Counted from the stretch's first letter, positions 47,780-60,270 are shown. The stretch: 64,000 nt of DNA from Unio delphinus (GCA_029339505.1 JAQISU010000210.1:17241501-17305500); one strand, 5' to 3'. Program-made: numbers and translations. Notes: a model not told the origin generated them from the sequence alone.

Positions 47780-48490
47780 TAAGTTTTTACAAACTTGTTA
47801 TTTTCACTTTTTCTATGGTACTGTTTATTCGAGCCTAAGCACGTAACACTGTTGGCTTTAGTTACATGGCCATACCATTTTAGCTTTCTCTTTTTGACAG
47901 TGGTGAGGAGGTCTTCACAATGGCCTACTTTGATGGTGATGGTGATACGCACTTTTTCATTCGTGATGTGGGTCCATGTAACAGATGGCAAGGATGGTTC
48001 TGTAGCATCTCAGTTCAAGTGCCTGGATTCTTCATTGTAATTCTGCTGTCAGGGTCCAAGTCTCACATGAATACAGAATGATTGAGATGACTAGTGCTCT
48101 CAATAATCTGATTTTAGTTTTCAAACAAATATTCTTGTCTCTCCAGATGGTTCTTAGCGTTGACATAGTTGCCATTGATTTTGCTGCTCGTGACAAAATT
48201 TCTGCTCTTGATCCCTCTTATGTGTTTATGAAACCAAGGTGTTTGAATTGGCCCAGTTTCCAGTTCCTGTCTTCTGACTTCAATCTTGGTTGAGATTTGT
48301 TTGCCACTCTTTGTCATCAGCTTTGTTTTCTCAGCGCTAATCTCCATGTCAAAACTAGAAGCTGTTTCATCCAAGTTCTTCACAAAGGTGGCAAGCTTAT
48401 CTTCACTACCTGCTAGCCTATCAATGTCGTCTGCACAGCGGAGGTTTGTGATGTTATGCCCTCCATTGCTGACTTTCCCACACAGAGGTT
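47780..48490 (-). mobile_element. Non-LTR retrotransposon RT C-terminus, decayed
   Basis: On the minus strand: LRCADDIDRLAGSEDKL (the RT catalytic xADD), KNLDETASSFDMEISAEKTK and LMTKSGKQISTKIEV, then after stops ITNEKVRITITIKVGHCEDL and KKRKLKWYGHVTKA. The order matches the palm-to-C-terminus of the LINE group that ends in the RRKLxWYGHV block. Several frameshifts. Antisense to the host gene. Confidence 0.8.
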
Positions 48491-49054
48491 AAAATAATTA
48501 AGCAATTGCATATTCTTTGGATTCTTAAATGTAATATCCTTTAGATAGTTCAATCACCATTTCATTGAATAAATGACATAGTTACCTTGAAGATATACAT
48601 GCTGATCTACTTTAATTATATTCCAAGCGATTTCTGGACATTTATTTATTCTTGCTAGATTACAAACTGTAAATTATTATTAAAGATTTTCTTTTTTATA
48701 TTAAGAAGAAAGCTTTTAATTTCAAATACGTGCTGGAATTTTATTTAATATTTTGTTTTGAAAGATATTGAAAACTGGCAAACAAGCACTCATCTTAGTT
48801 GTAGTACCTTTACCGTTTTTCAATATTAACAAGAGTTGTTAAACTAATGCTGAAGTTAACATTTATTTTATATTGATTTGACATATTAAATGAATTCACA
48901 TTGTTTAATGCTTTGTATGAAGTGTTGAGCATCATTATGAAGCTGTTACATGATTATGGAATGAGGCCTGTTGCATCATAGCTATATGTCCCACCAGACC
49001 GATTTGAGCCGTTAGAGTTCGCATAATGGCCTTGTAGACAATGCAGAGATGCAG

Positions 49055-49209
49055 TATCCAGAGTAGACAGGGATTTCACTAGATCAATCCTATTTCCCAA
49101 AAGTGGAAGCCTATTCATGGCAATGAAAGCAGGGAACACCATGAGCGATACTGACCTAAATGTCAGAACTGCAAGTAGTTTGGGTCAACTGATATTGCAT
49201 GGTCCAAAG
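49055..49209 (+). CDS. Possible extra exon before the COR exon
   Basis: A plus-strand frame (RSILFPKSGSLF..., SDTDLNVRTASSLGQLILHG) is open for about 60 codons and ends at AAG/GTAAAG in phase 0, which fits the next exon. However, none of the upstream AG acceptors gives phase 0, so it cannot follow exons D, Ea or Eb directly, and the minus strand is also open. It may be a repeat fragment with a chance donor. Confidence 0.22.
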
Positions 49210-49379
49210 GTAAAGAATATATTTATCATCAGACAAAACTTGAAAAAATTGACAAAATGGCATTACACCAACCAAGAGTTTATCATTGTAAAGTACAGTA
49301 TAGAAATAATGCTATTCTTAATTTTTCTTAAGGAGACTGATTGTCTCTTATTTAATGTAAATTGTCTTTACATTTCTAG

Positions 49380-49631
49380 GATTATCGCCGTGAATGTGGG
49401 CAGATATACTTAAAGGAAATCCGCTCTTACTTGAGAGATAATCCTGCGACAGTTCACTTGGTTGATGAGGACTTTGCCATTGACAATACAAGTCCTGACA
49501 GCAAATTGGAAGAGTTAAAGAAGAAAATTGTAGAGGTGGCTTCACAGCAGCCATACTGGGGAGAGCAGATACCCACTCGGTGGTTTGTCTTGGAACAGCA
49601 GCTGATGATACTCAGGGATGCTGGTGTGAAG
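49380..49631 (+). CDS. Exon: ROC-COR junction
   Basis: Exon of 252 nt, acceptor TTTCTAG and donor AAG/GTATTC, phase 0 at both ends. It begins DYRRECGQIYLKEIRSYLRD (last ROC helix), passes through HLVDEDFAIDNTSPDSKLEE, then KKKIVEVASQQPYWGEQIPT and RWFVLEQQLMILRDAGVK. The pattern vdn...l..lr..i...a ... g..iP..Wf.LE is the entry of the COR domain in Roco proteins and their mollusc relatives. It follows a 14.6-kb intron. Confidence 0.9.
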
Positions 49632-50267
49632 GTATTCAATTAAATGCATGATTAACATAAATATGTGCCATTTCTATTAAACTTTTTGCATTACACAACC
49701 CGTTAGATTTGATCTTATTTTGTTTTTACATTATTGCTCATGACAGGGGTATTTCGATGAGGATAATTTTTATCCCAAGAATTTTATGTGGCAAGCTGCT
49801 TTAAAGGTTTAGCTCTCTGTCAATTTATACAATTTAGTAAACACTAAGTTTGACTGTTGAAAAGTGAAGTTTGTTTGATATAACTTGTGTGTAGCATCAA
49901 CTTTACCAGAATTGTTCAACTTTGTTGTAAATAACAAGAACAAAACAAATTGCAAGTTTCATTGGACAAGGGACTACTATACTTACCACTTTACCTAAAG
50001 GGGAAAGTGTTTTGAAATGTTAATGTCCACCTTTGTACACGGATACATTAAAATGTCCAGCAATGGTTTTTTATGGACATTATCGTCATGAAAAGTTGGA
50101 ATTGTTTTAAAATTTAGAGAATTAAAAGTATTTTCCAAGTATCCTTATAAGATTTGCCAGAAATTACTTGTCATGGGTTTGTTAATACTAACAGATGTTT
50201 AGATAACAGCTCTCATCTATTAATGTTCCAATCCGATTATTCATTCATTTAACTGAAATACATTGGG

Positions 50268-50505
50268 GCATTGTGGCTGTGTAGTCTAACATGTTCACCT
50301 TTACTGATCACTCTCATCTCACCCCTGTCCATATAAGTTTGAGTCTAGACCAGTGTTGGTACATGTATGTGAGAAATGTCTGCCAGACGTTTCCCATGGG
50401 TCAGTGGATCATACCATGTTTTCTCACATGGTCTACCTCCACCAGCTATGCTGGCCACCATGTGTATCCTATCCTTCACTGAAATATGGCATTAACCCAT
50501 AACAT
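50268..50505 (+). repeat. SINE family II, plus strand
   Basis: A-box-like TGGCTGTGTAGTCTAA, B-box-like GTTTGAGTCTAGACC, and a 3' end with CTATGCTGGCCACCATGTGT and ATATGGCATTAACCC. Confidence 0.6.
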
Positions 50506-52234
50506 ACATAGTCCAGTATAAGTTTTAACTCTAAAGGTCAATGACCAGAAAAAGTTATGGGATGTCCTTGTGTTTATATTAGCATGAAATATTATCCAAA
50601 ACACTTCTTGTGATGCCAAGTCAGACCTGCATGAATTGTTGCTGCTTGGATATCTAATATAGCCACCAAAGTGACAATATAGCTTGAAATCTTTTTTGTG
50701 TTATCCTGCCAAAGATGGAAACCGATATCATCAAGGAACTGTCATTAAAATACTTTTTTAAGGTATCTAGTTAGTCACGAACAAAAATGATTCAACTATA
50801 GTCACTATTGTGGCCAAGTTGAAAATCTTGTTATAGCCACTCATCAATATCAGCATATGATTTCACCAGAACACTCAATATTCTATCAAATATGGATGTC
50901 ATTATGACCATCTTGAAAATCATGTGATCATTTCTCATCCTAAAGGGATGGTGTTGTTGGGATAGTAAAGTTTTATAACGATGTTTACTTTGTCTTACAA
51001 AACTATTCAATATGACCACCACATTTGCTAATTTAAAATCCTTAATGTTCAAGATATCAGAGATGGTTTCAGCACAAAACAGAAAGAAAGTCATCTCTGC
51101 AGGCAATAAAGCATCACTTCCTTTGAGAGACTATTGTTGAAGAATTTCATTTTGGGTAACATTTGACAGCTAGTTTGTTTTCTCATGTTCTTGAATAATA
51201 TTTGTTTCAATTTGGTATTCAACAGAAGAGATAAATCACTGTATATTGCTGATGCATTGTAATCATTAGTTTAGCTCTGCATGAAGCCTAGAAAGTTTTT
51301 CAGGGAATGCTTTATGTGAGGTCTACTAGTTTTATTTCTCATCTATTTTCAGTTATACTGCAGGAAAAAATCCTATGTTTTTGCCAAATAGGAGTTCTAG
51401 CAAGCCATTGAACCCAGTGGCATTTAATACTGCAGTTTCAGAGATTGTAATTTAGGTCAAAGTGTATTTACCGATGTGATAGTTTAGCATGATGTTTGCC
51501 TCTGCCGCATCAGATCACACTTTTGAAAATTTAAAATGCAGGTTTCCTAAGTATCTACAATAACAGTGTATCATAATGTTATTCATATTCAAATTAGCGG
51601 AATTACTTGGCGAACCAGACTAACTTACAGCTTTACCTCAGATGCTTTAAACTACACATGTTGTTTTGATACAAAGTGTCTGTATGGTCCAAATGTTGAA
51701 CGTTTTAAAGCTGTTATGCATCATTTGCTGGATGCACATTGGCTACCCATGATCAAAGTAATGTCTCCAGAACAATACGGATAGACTCTGGAATCCAATG
51801 ATCAATGCCTACTTAAAGAGTGGGCCACTAGTTACATGTTTTATCTGTATGAATTTCGTCTAGAAGAAAATTACAAAGTTTCTAAAGCAAATTAAAAAAG
51901 AATATTCAAATGTGATATAAACGATCATATTTTGATAAAGCACACAGACACATATCTGAACTTAATGATCCAACAGTGGTTTAAATACTAAAACAGTTCC
52001 AATTAGTATAAATCCACTGTTATCTGCCATGTGAGTGGCTGTAAACAGTAACTAATACTGATCTGGAATTTGTTGCACATCATTCAGCATTGTTTCCATC
52101 TTTTTTTCCTACTTGGTCTCTAGGGAACAGTAATTTTTAAGCTAGAAATGCAGATGCCGTTAAAATGTTTAATAAATTGGGCACAGAGTTTTGTGTATAT
52201 CAGAGATGACCCCTTAATGTACCATGAGCAGTAT

Positions 52235-52475
52235 TTGATACAGATTCATATCATTGTGACCATCTCACCTCTGTTTCATAGGTTTGAGTCTCAGGACCTC
52301 TGCGTGATTTCAAGTTTCAGGTTCAGCCAATGTGGGTATGTTTTAAAGGTTGGCAGTAGCTTCTCACGGGTCGGTATCTTTTTCCCAGTTTTTCCCAGGT
52401 TATTATTTCACCATTTATAATGGCTGCCATGCGTAGCCTATCTTGTGCTGAATAATGGCTTAAACCCTGCAACAA
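52235..52475 (+). repeat. SINE family II, second plus-strand copy
   Basis: Shares GGTTTGAGTCTCAGGACC, AATGGCTGCCATGCGTAGCC and AATAATGGCTTAAACCC with the 50.3-kb copy. The A-box region is eroded. Confidence 0.6.
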
Positions 52476-52604
52476 CAACATCATTGGGATCGATTATCTC
52501 CCTTAGCAAAGTAAGAGAAGATCTTGCACATGTTGTGTATGGGGGAAATTGGACTGGGGACAAACATGTAACTTAATAATTGTGCAAACGTTGTATTGTG
52601 TTAC

Positions 52605-52995
52605 CCAGTTTGCATATCATGTATTATACTACCCCAATTGCATGTCATGTATTATAGTACCCCATTTGCATGTCATGTATTATAGGACCCCATTTGCATG
52701 TCATGTATTATAGTACCCATTTGCATGTCATGTATTATAGTACCCATTTGCAGGTCATGTATTATAGTACCCCATTTGCATGTCATGTATTATAGTACCC
52801 ATTTGCAGGTCATGTATTATAGTACCCCATTTACATGTCATCTATTATAGTACCCATTTGCATGTCATCTATTATAGTAAACATTTGCATGTCATGTATT
52901 ATAGTACCCATTTGCATGTCATGTACTATAGTACCCATTTGGATGTCATGTATTATAGTACCCCATTTACATGTCATGTATTATAGTACCCCATT
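52605..52995. repeat. 29-30 bp tandem array with octamer motifs
   Basis: About 13 copies of a unit containing CCCATTTGCATGTCATGTAT and TATAGTAC. Seven copies hold an exact ATTTGCAT octamer. Others carry ATTTACAT, ATTTGCAG or ATTTGGAT. Confidence 0.92.
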
Positions 52996-53430
52996 CTGTC
53001 ATGACATTGTCACTTTTCTGTATTATGTCAATATCACATATTTGTATACTGTTATTCACGTGATTCTTTCCTGTCTTCTGTTATTAACCTGTCAGTTTTC
53101 TGTCTTGTGCCATTTACAATAAGACAAAATATCTCATTAGTACTAGTATATACATGATACATTTGAGGCATACTATAATTTGTAACTGTTCATAAATAAG
53201 AATTATTAGATGTGAACTCTTTAAAGACATTCAGTCATAGCTCAATTAGTATCATTCATTCTTATACAGTTCTTTAATATCAGATTCACTTTTGGCCCTT
53301 GTAATATAGACCAGTATATCTAGTTTTACCTTTTCATCAATGTAGCCTGTAGTGTGCAGAAGCAGGTATTAATGTATACATTACATGTTAATGAGGAGAT
53401 GAAACAAAGCCATAAGCACATTTGCATAAA

Positions 53431-56400
53431 TTCACTTGGATGCAAGATGTATTATACATGACAACTCTGTCTAGACAAGCCACTTGGATGCAGGATGTAT
53501 GACACATGACTCAGGTGATCTAGACAAGCCACTTGGATGCAGGATGTATGACACATGACTCGGGTGATCTAGACAAGCCACTTGGATGAAGGATGTATGA
53601 CACATGACTCAGGTGATCTAGACAAGCCACTTGGATGCAGGATGTATGACACATGACTCAGTTGATCTAGACAAGCCACTTGGATGCAGGATGTATGACA
53701 CATGAATCAGTTGATCTAGACAAGCCACCTGGATGCAGGATATATGACACATGACTCAGGTGATCTAGACAAGCCACTTGGATGCAGGATGTATGACACA
53801 TGAATCAGGTGATCTAGACAAGCCACTTGGATGCAGGATGTATGACACATGAATCAGGTGATCAAGATAAGCCACTTGGATGCAGGATGTTTGACACATG
53901 AATCAGGTGATCAAGACAAGCCACTTGGATTCAGTATGTATGACACATGAATCAGGTGATCTACACAAGCCACTTGGATGCAGGATGTATGACACATGAC
54001 TCAGGTGATCTAGACAAACCACTTGGATGCAGGATGTATGACACATGAATCAAGTGATCTAGGTAAGCCACTTGGATGCAGGATGTATGACACATGACTC
54101 GGGTGATCTAGACCAGCCACTTGGATGCAGGATGCATGACATATGACTCAGGTGATCTAGACAAGCCACTTGGATGCAGGATGTATGACACATGACTCAG
54201 GTGATCTTTTCAAGCCACTTGGATGCAGGATGTATGACACATGACTCAGTTGATCTAGACAAGCCACTTGGATGCAGGATGTATGACACATGAATCAGGT
54301 GATCTAGACAAGCCACTTGGATGCATGATGTAGGACACATGAATCAGGTGATCTAGACAAGCCACTTGGATGCAAGATGTTTGGCACATGAATCAGGTGA
54401 TCTAGACAAGCCACTTGGATGGAGGATGTATGACACATGAATCAGGTGATCTAGACAAGCCACTTGGATGCAGGATGTATGGCACATGAATCAGGTGACC
54501 TAGACAAGCCACTTGGATGCAGGATGTATAACACATGAATCAGGTGATCTAAACAAGCAACTTGGATGCAGGATGTATGACACATGACTCAGTTGATCTA
54601 GACAAGCCACTTGGATGCAGGATGTATAACACATGAATCAGGTGATCTAGACAAGCCATCTGGATGCAGGATGTATGACACATGAATCAGGTGATCTAGA
54701 CAAGCCACTTGGATGCAGGATATATGACACATGAATCAGGTGATCTAGACAAGCCACTTGGATGCAGGATGTATGACACATGAATCAGGTGATCTAGACA
54801 AGCCACTTGGATGCAGGATGTATGACACATGAATCAGGTGATCTAGACAAGCCACTTGGATGCAGGATGTATGACACATGAATCAGGTGATCAAGATAAG
54901 CCACTTGGATGCAGGATGTTTGACACATGAATCAGATGATCTAGACAAGCCACTTGGATTCAGTATGTATGACACATGAATCAGGTGATCTAAACAAGCC
55001 ACTTGGATGCAGGATGTATGACACATGACTCAGGTGATCTAGACAAGCCACTTGGATGCAGGATGTATGACACATGAATCAAGTGATCTAGGTAAGCCAC
55101 TTGGATGCAGGATGTATGACACATGACTCGGGTGATCTAGACCAGCCACTTGGATGCAGGATGCATGACATATGACTCAGGTGATCTAGACAAGCCACTT
55201 GGATGCAGGATGTATGACACATGACTCAGGTGATCTTTTCAAGCCACTTGGATGCAGGATGTATGACACATGACTCAGTTGATCTAGACAAGCCACTTGG
55301 ATGCAGGATGTATGACACATGAATCAGGTGATCTAGACAAGCCACTTGGATGCATGATGTAGGACACATGAATCAGGTGATCTAGACAAGCCACTTGGAT
55401 GCAAGATGTTTGGCACATGAATCAGGTGATCTAGACAAGCCACTTGGATGGAGGATGTATGACACATGAATCAGGTGATCTAGACAAGCCACTTGGATGC
55501 AGGATGTATGGCACTTGAATCAGGTGATCTAGACAAGCCACTTGGATGCAGGATGTATAACACATGAATCAGGTGATCTAAACAAGCAACTTGGATGCAG
55601 GATGTATGACACATGACTCAGTTGATCTAGACAAGCCACTTGGATGCAGGATGTATAACACATGAATCAGGTGATCTAGACAAGCCATCTGGATGCAGGA
55701 TGTATGACACATGAATCAGGTGATCTAGACAAGCCACTTGGATGCAGGATATATGACACATGAATCAGGTGATCTAGACAAGCCACTTGGATGCAGGATG
55801 TATGACACATGAATCAGGTGATCTAGACAAGCCACTTGGATGCAGGATGTATGACACATGAATCAGGTGATCTAGACAAAAATGACACATGACTAAGGTG
55901 ATCTAGACAAGCCACTTGGATGCAGGATATATGACACATGAATCAGGTGATCTAGATAAGCCACTTGGATGCAGGACGTATGACACATGACTCAGGTGAT
56001 CTAGTCCAGCCACTTGGATGCAGGATGTATGACACATGAATCAGGTGATCTAGGTAAGCCACTTGGATGCAGGATGTATGACACATGACTCGGGTGATCT
56101 AGACCAGCCACTTGGATGCAGGATGCATGACATATGACTCAGGTGATCTATACAAGCCACTTGGATGCAGGATGTATGACACATGACTCAGGTGATCTAG
56201 ACAAGCCACTTGGATGCAGGATATATGACACATGAATCAGGTGATCTAGACAAGCCACTTGGATGCAGGATGTATGACACATGAATCAGGTGATCAAGAT
56301 AAGCCACTTGGATGCAGGATGTTTGACACATGAATCAGGTGATCTAGACAAGCCACTTGGATTCAGTATGTATGACACATGAATCAGGTGATCTACAGAA

Positions 56401-58128
56401 GCCACTTGGATGCAGGATGTATGACACATGATTCAGGTGATCTAGACAAGCCACTTGGATGCAGGATGTATGACACATGAATCAGGTGATCTAGGTAAGC
56501 CACTTGGATGCAGGGTGTATGACACATGACTCGGGTGATCTAGACCAGCCACTTGGATGCAGGATGCATGACATATGACTCAGGTGATCTATACAAGCCA
56601 CTTGGATGCAGGATGTATGACACATGACTCAGGTGATCTAGACAAGCCACTTGGATGCAGGATGTATGACACATGACTCAGTTGATATAGACAAGCCACT
56701 TGGATGCAGGATGTATGACACATGAATCAGGTGATCTAGACAAGCCACTTGGATGCATGATGTAGGACACATGAATCAGGTGATCTAGACAAGCCACTTG
56801 GATGCAGGATGTATGGCACATGAATCAGGTGATCTAGACAAGCCACTTGGATGCAGGATGTGTAACACATGAATCAGGTGATCTAGACAAGCAACTTGGA
56901 TGCAGGATGTATGACACATGACTCAGTTGATCTAGACAAGCCACTTGGATGCAGGATGTATAACACATGAATCAGGTGATCTAGACAAGCCACTTGGATG
57001 CAGGATGTATGACACATGAATCAGGTGATCTAGACAAGCCACTTGGATGCAGTATATATGACACATGAATCAGGTGATCTAGACAAACCACTTGGATGCA
57101 GGATGTATGACACATGAATCAGGTGATCTAGACAAGCCACTTGGATGCAGAATGTATGACACATGAATCAGGTGATCTAGACAAAAATGACACATGACTC
57201 AGGTGATCTAGACAAGCCACTTGGATGCAGGATGTATGATACATGAATCAGGTGATCTAGATAAGCCACTTGGATGCAGGACGTATGACACATGAATCAG
57301 GTGATCTAGACCAGCCACTTGGATGCAGGATGTATGACATATGAATCAGGTGATCTAGACAAGCCACCTGGATGCAGGATGTATGACACATGACTCAGTT
57401 GATCTAGACAAGCCACTTGGATGCAGGATGTATGACACATGAATCAGGTGATCTAGACAAGCCACTTGGATGCAGGATGTATGACACATGAATCAGGTGA
57501 TCTAGACAAGCCACTTGGATGCAGGATGTATGACACATGAATCACGTGATCTAGACAAGCCACTTGGATGCAGGATGTATGACACATGAATCAGGTGATC
57601 TAGACAAGCCACTTAGATTCAGGATGTATGACACATGAATCAGGTGATCTAGACAAGCCACTTGGATGCAGGATGTATGACACATGACTCAGGTGATCTA
57701 GACCAGCCACTTGGATGCAGGATGTATGACACATGAATCAGGTGATCTACACAAGCCACTTGGATGCAGGATGTATGACACATGACTCAGGTGATCTAGA
57801 CCAGCCACTTGGATGCAGAATATATGACATATGAATCATGTGATCTAGACAAGCCACTTGGATGCAGGATGTATGACACATGACTCAGGTGATCTAGACA
57901 AGCCACTTGGATGCAGGATGTATGACAGATGAATCAGGTGATCTAGACAAGCCACTTGGATGCAGGATGTATGACACATGACTCAGGTGATCTAGACAAG
58001 CCACTTGGATGCAGGATATATGACACATGAATCAGGTGATCTAGACAAGCCACTTGGATGCAGGATGTATGACATATGAATCAGGTGATCTAGACACGCC
58101 ACTTGGATGCAGGATATATGACACATGA
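53431..58128. repeat. 49-bp satellite, about 95 copies, with 1029-bp higher-order repeat
   Basis: The unit contains GATCTAGACAAGCCACTTGG, ATGCAGGATGTATGACACAT and GA(C/A)TCAGGT. Diagnostic variants recur exactly 1029 bp (21 units) apart: GATCTTTTCAAG (54207/55236), TGTAGGAC (54329/55358) and GGAGGATG (54421/55450). A third block is offset by 1403 bp, which is 29 units minus an 18-bp deletion (GACAAAAATGAC at 55875, again at 57180). There are no unique spacers and no coding capacity. Confidence 0.97.
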
Positions 58129-59182
58129 TGTTACGAAATGCCAGTTAGACCATCATATGTTTTATTAATACCTAGGTGTCGTATTTCGTGCGCCAAAATA
58201 TTTTTGTTAAAAATATATTTTTCTTTGTATTGCGTGACACCTTCATTGCTTGCGTGGCACATGTGCATGATGGAACAATGCTCACGACTATATATATATA
58301 ATTTATAAATCTTGAAGGGGACAGTCACTAGAGAGAAGCTCTAAATGTATTTATCTGTCAGTGCGTGATTGCCATTTCATTTTGTTTGAGCCAAAGAGTT
58401 GGCTCACTGGTTATAAATAACCGGATGAGCATGTGAATATGAGGATGTCTGGTGCACCATTACGATGTTAAATAACCAGTTTAGTGCCCACGTGTAGGTA
58501 CAAATCTGGCGGGTGGGAGTGAACATGCCGGGTAGCGGGACAACTCTAACACTAGATACACATGTGGTGATATCGACGTAGTGGTTAACAGTAGTATTTG
58601 ACTACATGAATTGTGTAATAATGGTAGTGTTTGACTACTTGAATTGTATAATAACAGTAGTGTTTGATGACGACTTTTATAATAATGGTAGTGTTTTGAC
58701 TCCATGAATTGTGTAATAACAGTAGAGTTTGACTACATGACTTTTTTAATAATAATAGTGTTTGCCTACATGAATTGAGTAATAACTAGTGTTTGACTAC
58801 ATGACTTTTGTAATAACAGCAGCGTTTAACTACATGACATTTGTAATGACAATAGTTTTGACTACATGAATGTAATGACAGTAGTGTTTGACTATATGAA
58901 TTGAGTAACAGTAGTGTCTGACTACACAAAGTTTGTAACAACAGTGTTTCACTACAAGAATTCCATATAGTAGTATTTGACTAAACGAGTTTGATTTAGT
59001 AGTCAAATCCAATTACTTATTTGTTTTATATTCATATTATGTACCTTTGTATTTATGTTATTCTCGTGTTTCCTACTCATTAGTGTGTGAGTGTAATACA
59101 TTTTCATTGTCACTTACATACATGATTGTTATTTCCTGAAACCCTGCCCAGTCTCAAAGAGTGTTAGCTCGATTACGTTACA
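58129..59182 (+). mobile_element. LTR of an LTR retrotransposon inside the satellite
   Basis: 1054 bp, starting TGTTACG and ending CGTTACA (termini match 6 of 7 when inverted). It is followed after 4 bases by a tRNA-complementary primer-binding site. A TATAAATA box lies near 58412. The U3/R area carries about a dozen copies of a 34-37 bp repeat with GTGTTTGACTACATGAATTG (58580-59000). There is no second LTR and no internal coding region. Satellite flanks both sides. Confidence 0.75.
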
Positions 59183-59186
59183 ATTT

Positions 59187-59227
59187 TGGTGGCAGCGATG
59201 GGATTCGAACCCACGCCATTGAAGAGA
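59187..59227 (-). other. Primer-binding site extended into a tRNA-Leu-like 3' half
   Basis: On the minus strand the sequence is TCTCTTCAATGGC then GTGGGTTCGAATCCCAT, CGCTGCC, ACCA: a variable-arm part, a complete T arm, the 3' acceptor strand and CCA. As I recall, this matches the 3' end of animal tRNA-Leu. A normal primer-binding site covers about 18 nt, while this covers about 40. No 5' half of a tRNA is present, so it is not a tRNA gene. Confidence 0.65.
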
Positions 59228-59310
59228 TTAGTGTGATCTAGACAAGCCACATGGATGCAGGATGTATGATACATGGCTAAGGTGACATAGACAAATTACT
59301 TGGATATTGG
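59228..59310. repeat. Satellite remnant beyond the LTR
   Basis: GTGATCTAGACAAGCCACAT and GGATGCAGGATGTATGATAC show the 49-bp unit resuming, then fading over one further degenerate unit. The LTR therefore went into the array near its edge. Confidence 0.85.
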
Positions 59311-59711
59311 TTGGGACATTAGTGTAAATTACATCAGATGCATGCAAATCTAATGAATACTGGATTTATGTCACATGACAGAAGTGCCCAAGCCAAGCCA
59401 TAAACTCGCATGGAGATTGAGAGAGTCATTAGGATTCACTGTATGATACACATTCAGTTGATGATGACTGCAGGATTCTTGATACATGACCAAGATTATC
59501 AGGCCATGTCATTAAGTTCATATTGATCTTGGCAATCAGTTATCAATGTAATATGTAGTATACTCATTCAGTTCCTAGATCGACAGCATATGATCGAGAT
59601 GTCCAAACCAAGCCATAAGGTCACTTTAATATTAGCAAGTACAAATTAAGGTACGTACTTTCTTGAATATTTTCTTCAAATTCAAATATCTATACCTACT
59701 GAAAAATATCA

Positions 59712-59990
59712 CCAGCTCTGGTGGCTTATTGGTTAGAGGGTCCCCCCAGGATGCTGGATGTTGTGGGTTCGAACGCTAGCCGAGTCATACAAAAGACTTA
59801 CAAAAGCTGTACTAACAGCTGCCTTACTTTGCACTCAGAACTAAGAGGTTAGTGTTCAGACTGGCTGGTCTTTCGTCAGGATAATGTAACTATGTGGGAC
59901 ATCAGGCTACATGTCTGCTGCATGATGTCCAGTACTAGACATTACTTTACACTGCAGACATTGTAACAACATGACTGGAAACTTTTTAAA
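59712..59990 (+). repeat. SINE family I, full length, plus strand
   Basis: A box in GTGGCTTATTGGTTAGAGGG and B box in GGGTTCGAACGC, then the family body AAGACTTACAAAAGCTGTAC, AACTAAGAGGTTAGTGTTCA and CAGTACTAGACATTACT. It is the best-preserved copy in the window. Confidence 0.8.
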
Positions 59991-60148
59991 GCTATGTTAA
60001 CAATCTATATCACACACACACTTAAAAATTATCCATGTGAAATTTTAACACAGATATCTTGCTAAATGGTGATTATACAATGAAAGTTTAAAGCATATTT
60101 AATGTATAAAGAAAAGAGATTAATGTCTTTGTTAACTTGTAATTGCAG

Positions 60149-60270
60149 GTGGTTTCCCACTCTACAGTGGAAAAGTTAAACAAGGAAGGAACTGTTCAAA
60201 TAAAAGAAAGTGAAGAACTGGATCTGTTTCTTAGATATCTACATGAAACAGGAACAATCATCTACTTCAG
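60149..60270 (+). CDS. Exon: COR domain, middle
   Basis: Exon of 122 nt, acceptor TTGCAG and donor CAG/GTGAGA. It encodes VVSHSTVEKLNKEGTVQIKE then ELDLFLRYLHETGTIIYF. The e.el..fL..lH..G.iiyF pattern is a hallmark of the COR N-terminal half. It starts in phase 0 (joins the 49380 exon) and leaves AG, which with C at 60718 makes Ser. Confidence 0.92.

Larger units (their letters stand above)
34777..49379 (+). other. Intron 6 (14.6 kb), transposon-rich
   Basis: Holds the Ngaro-type element (35263-41688), a LINE scrap (41755-41810), a SINE, an (AT)n tract, a reverse solo LTR (42395-43282), RNase H debris (46.4-47.0 kb), a LINE RT fragment (47.78-48.49 kb) and a low-confidence exon candidate at about 49.06-49.21 kb. 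Nothing recognised at 34.8-35.26, 43.3-44.3, 47.0-47.75 and 48.5-48.95 kb. Confidence 0.65.
49632..60148 (+). other. Intron 7 (10.5 kb) with satellite arrays
   Basis: Contains two SINEs, a 29-bp array (52.6-53.0 kb), the 49-bp satellite (53.43-58.13 kb), an LTR plus tRNA-like tail (58129-59227) and a SINE. 50.5-52.2 kb shows nothing recognisable. Confidence 0.75.

Noticed and set aside
52780..53122. HLHVIYYST repeat protein
   Set aside because: Translation of the octamer-bearing tandem array.
53431..58128. CRISPR-like array
   Set aside because: Units are contiguous 49-mers with no unique spacers, in a eukaryotic intron. It is a satellite.
59187..59235. tRNA-Leu gene
   Set aside because: Only the 3' half is present. 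There is no D arm, anticodon loop or A box, and it abuts an LTR as a primer-binding site.
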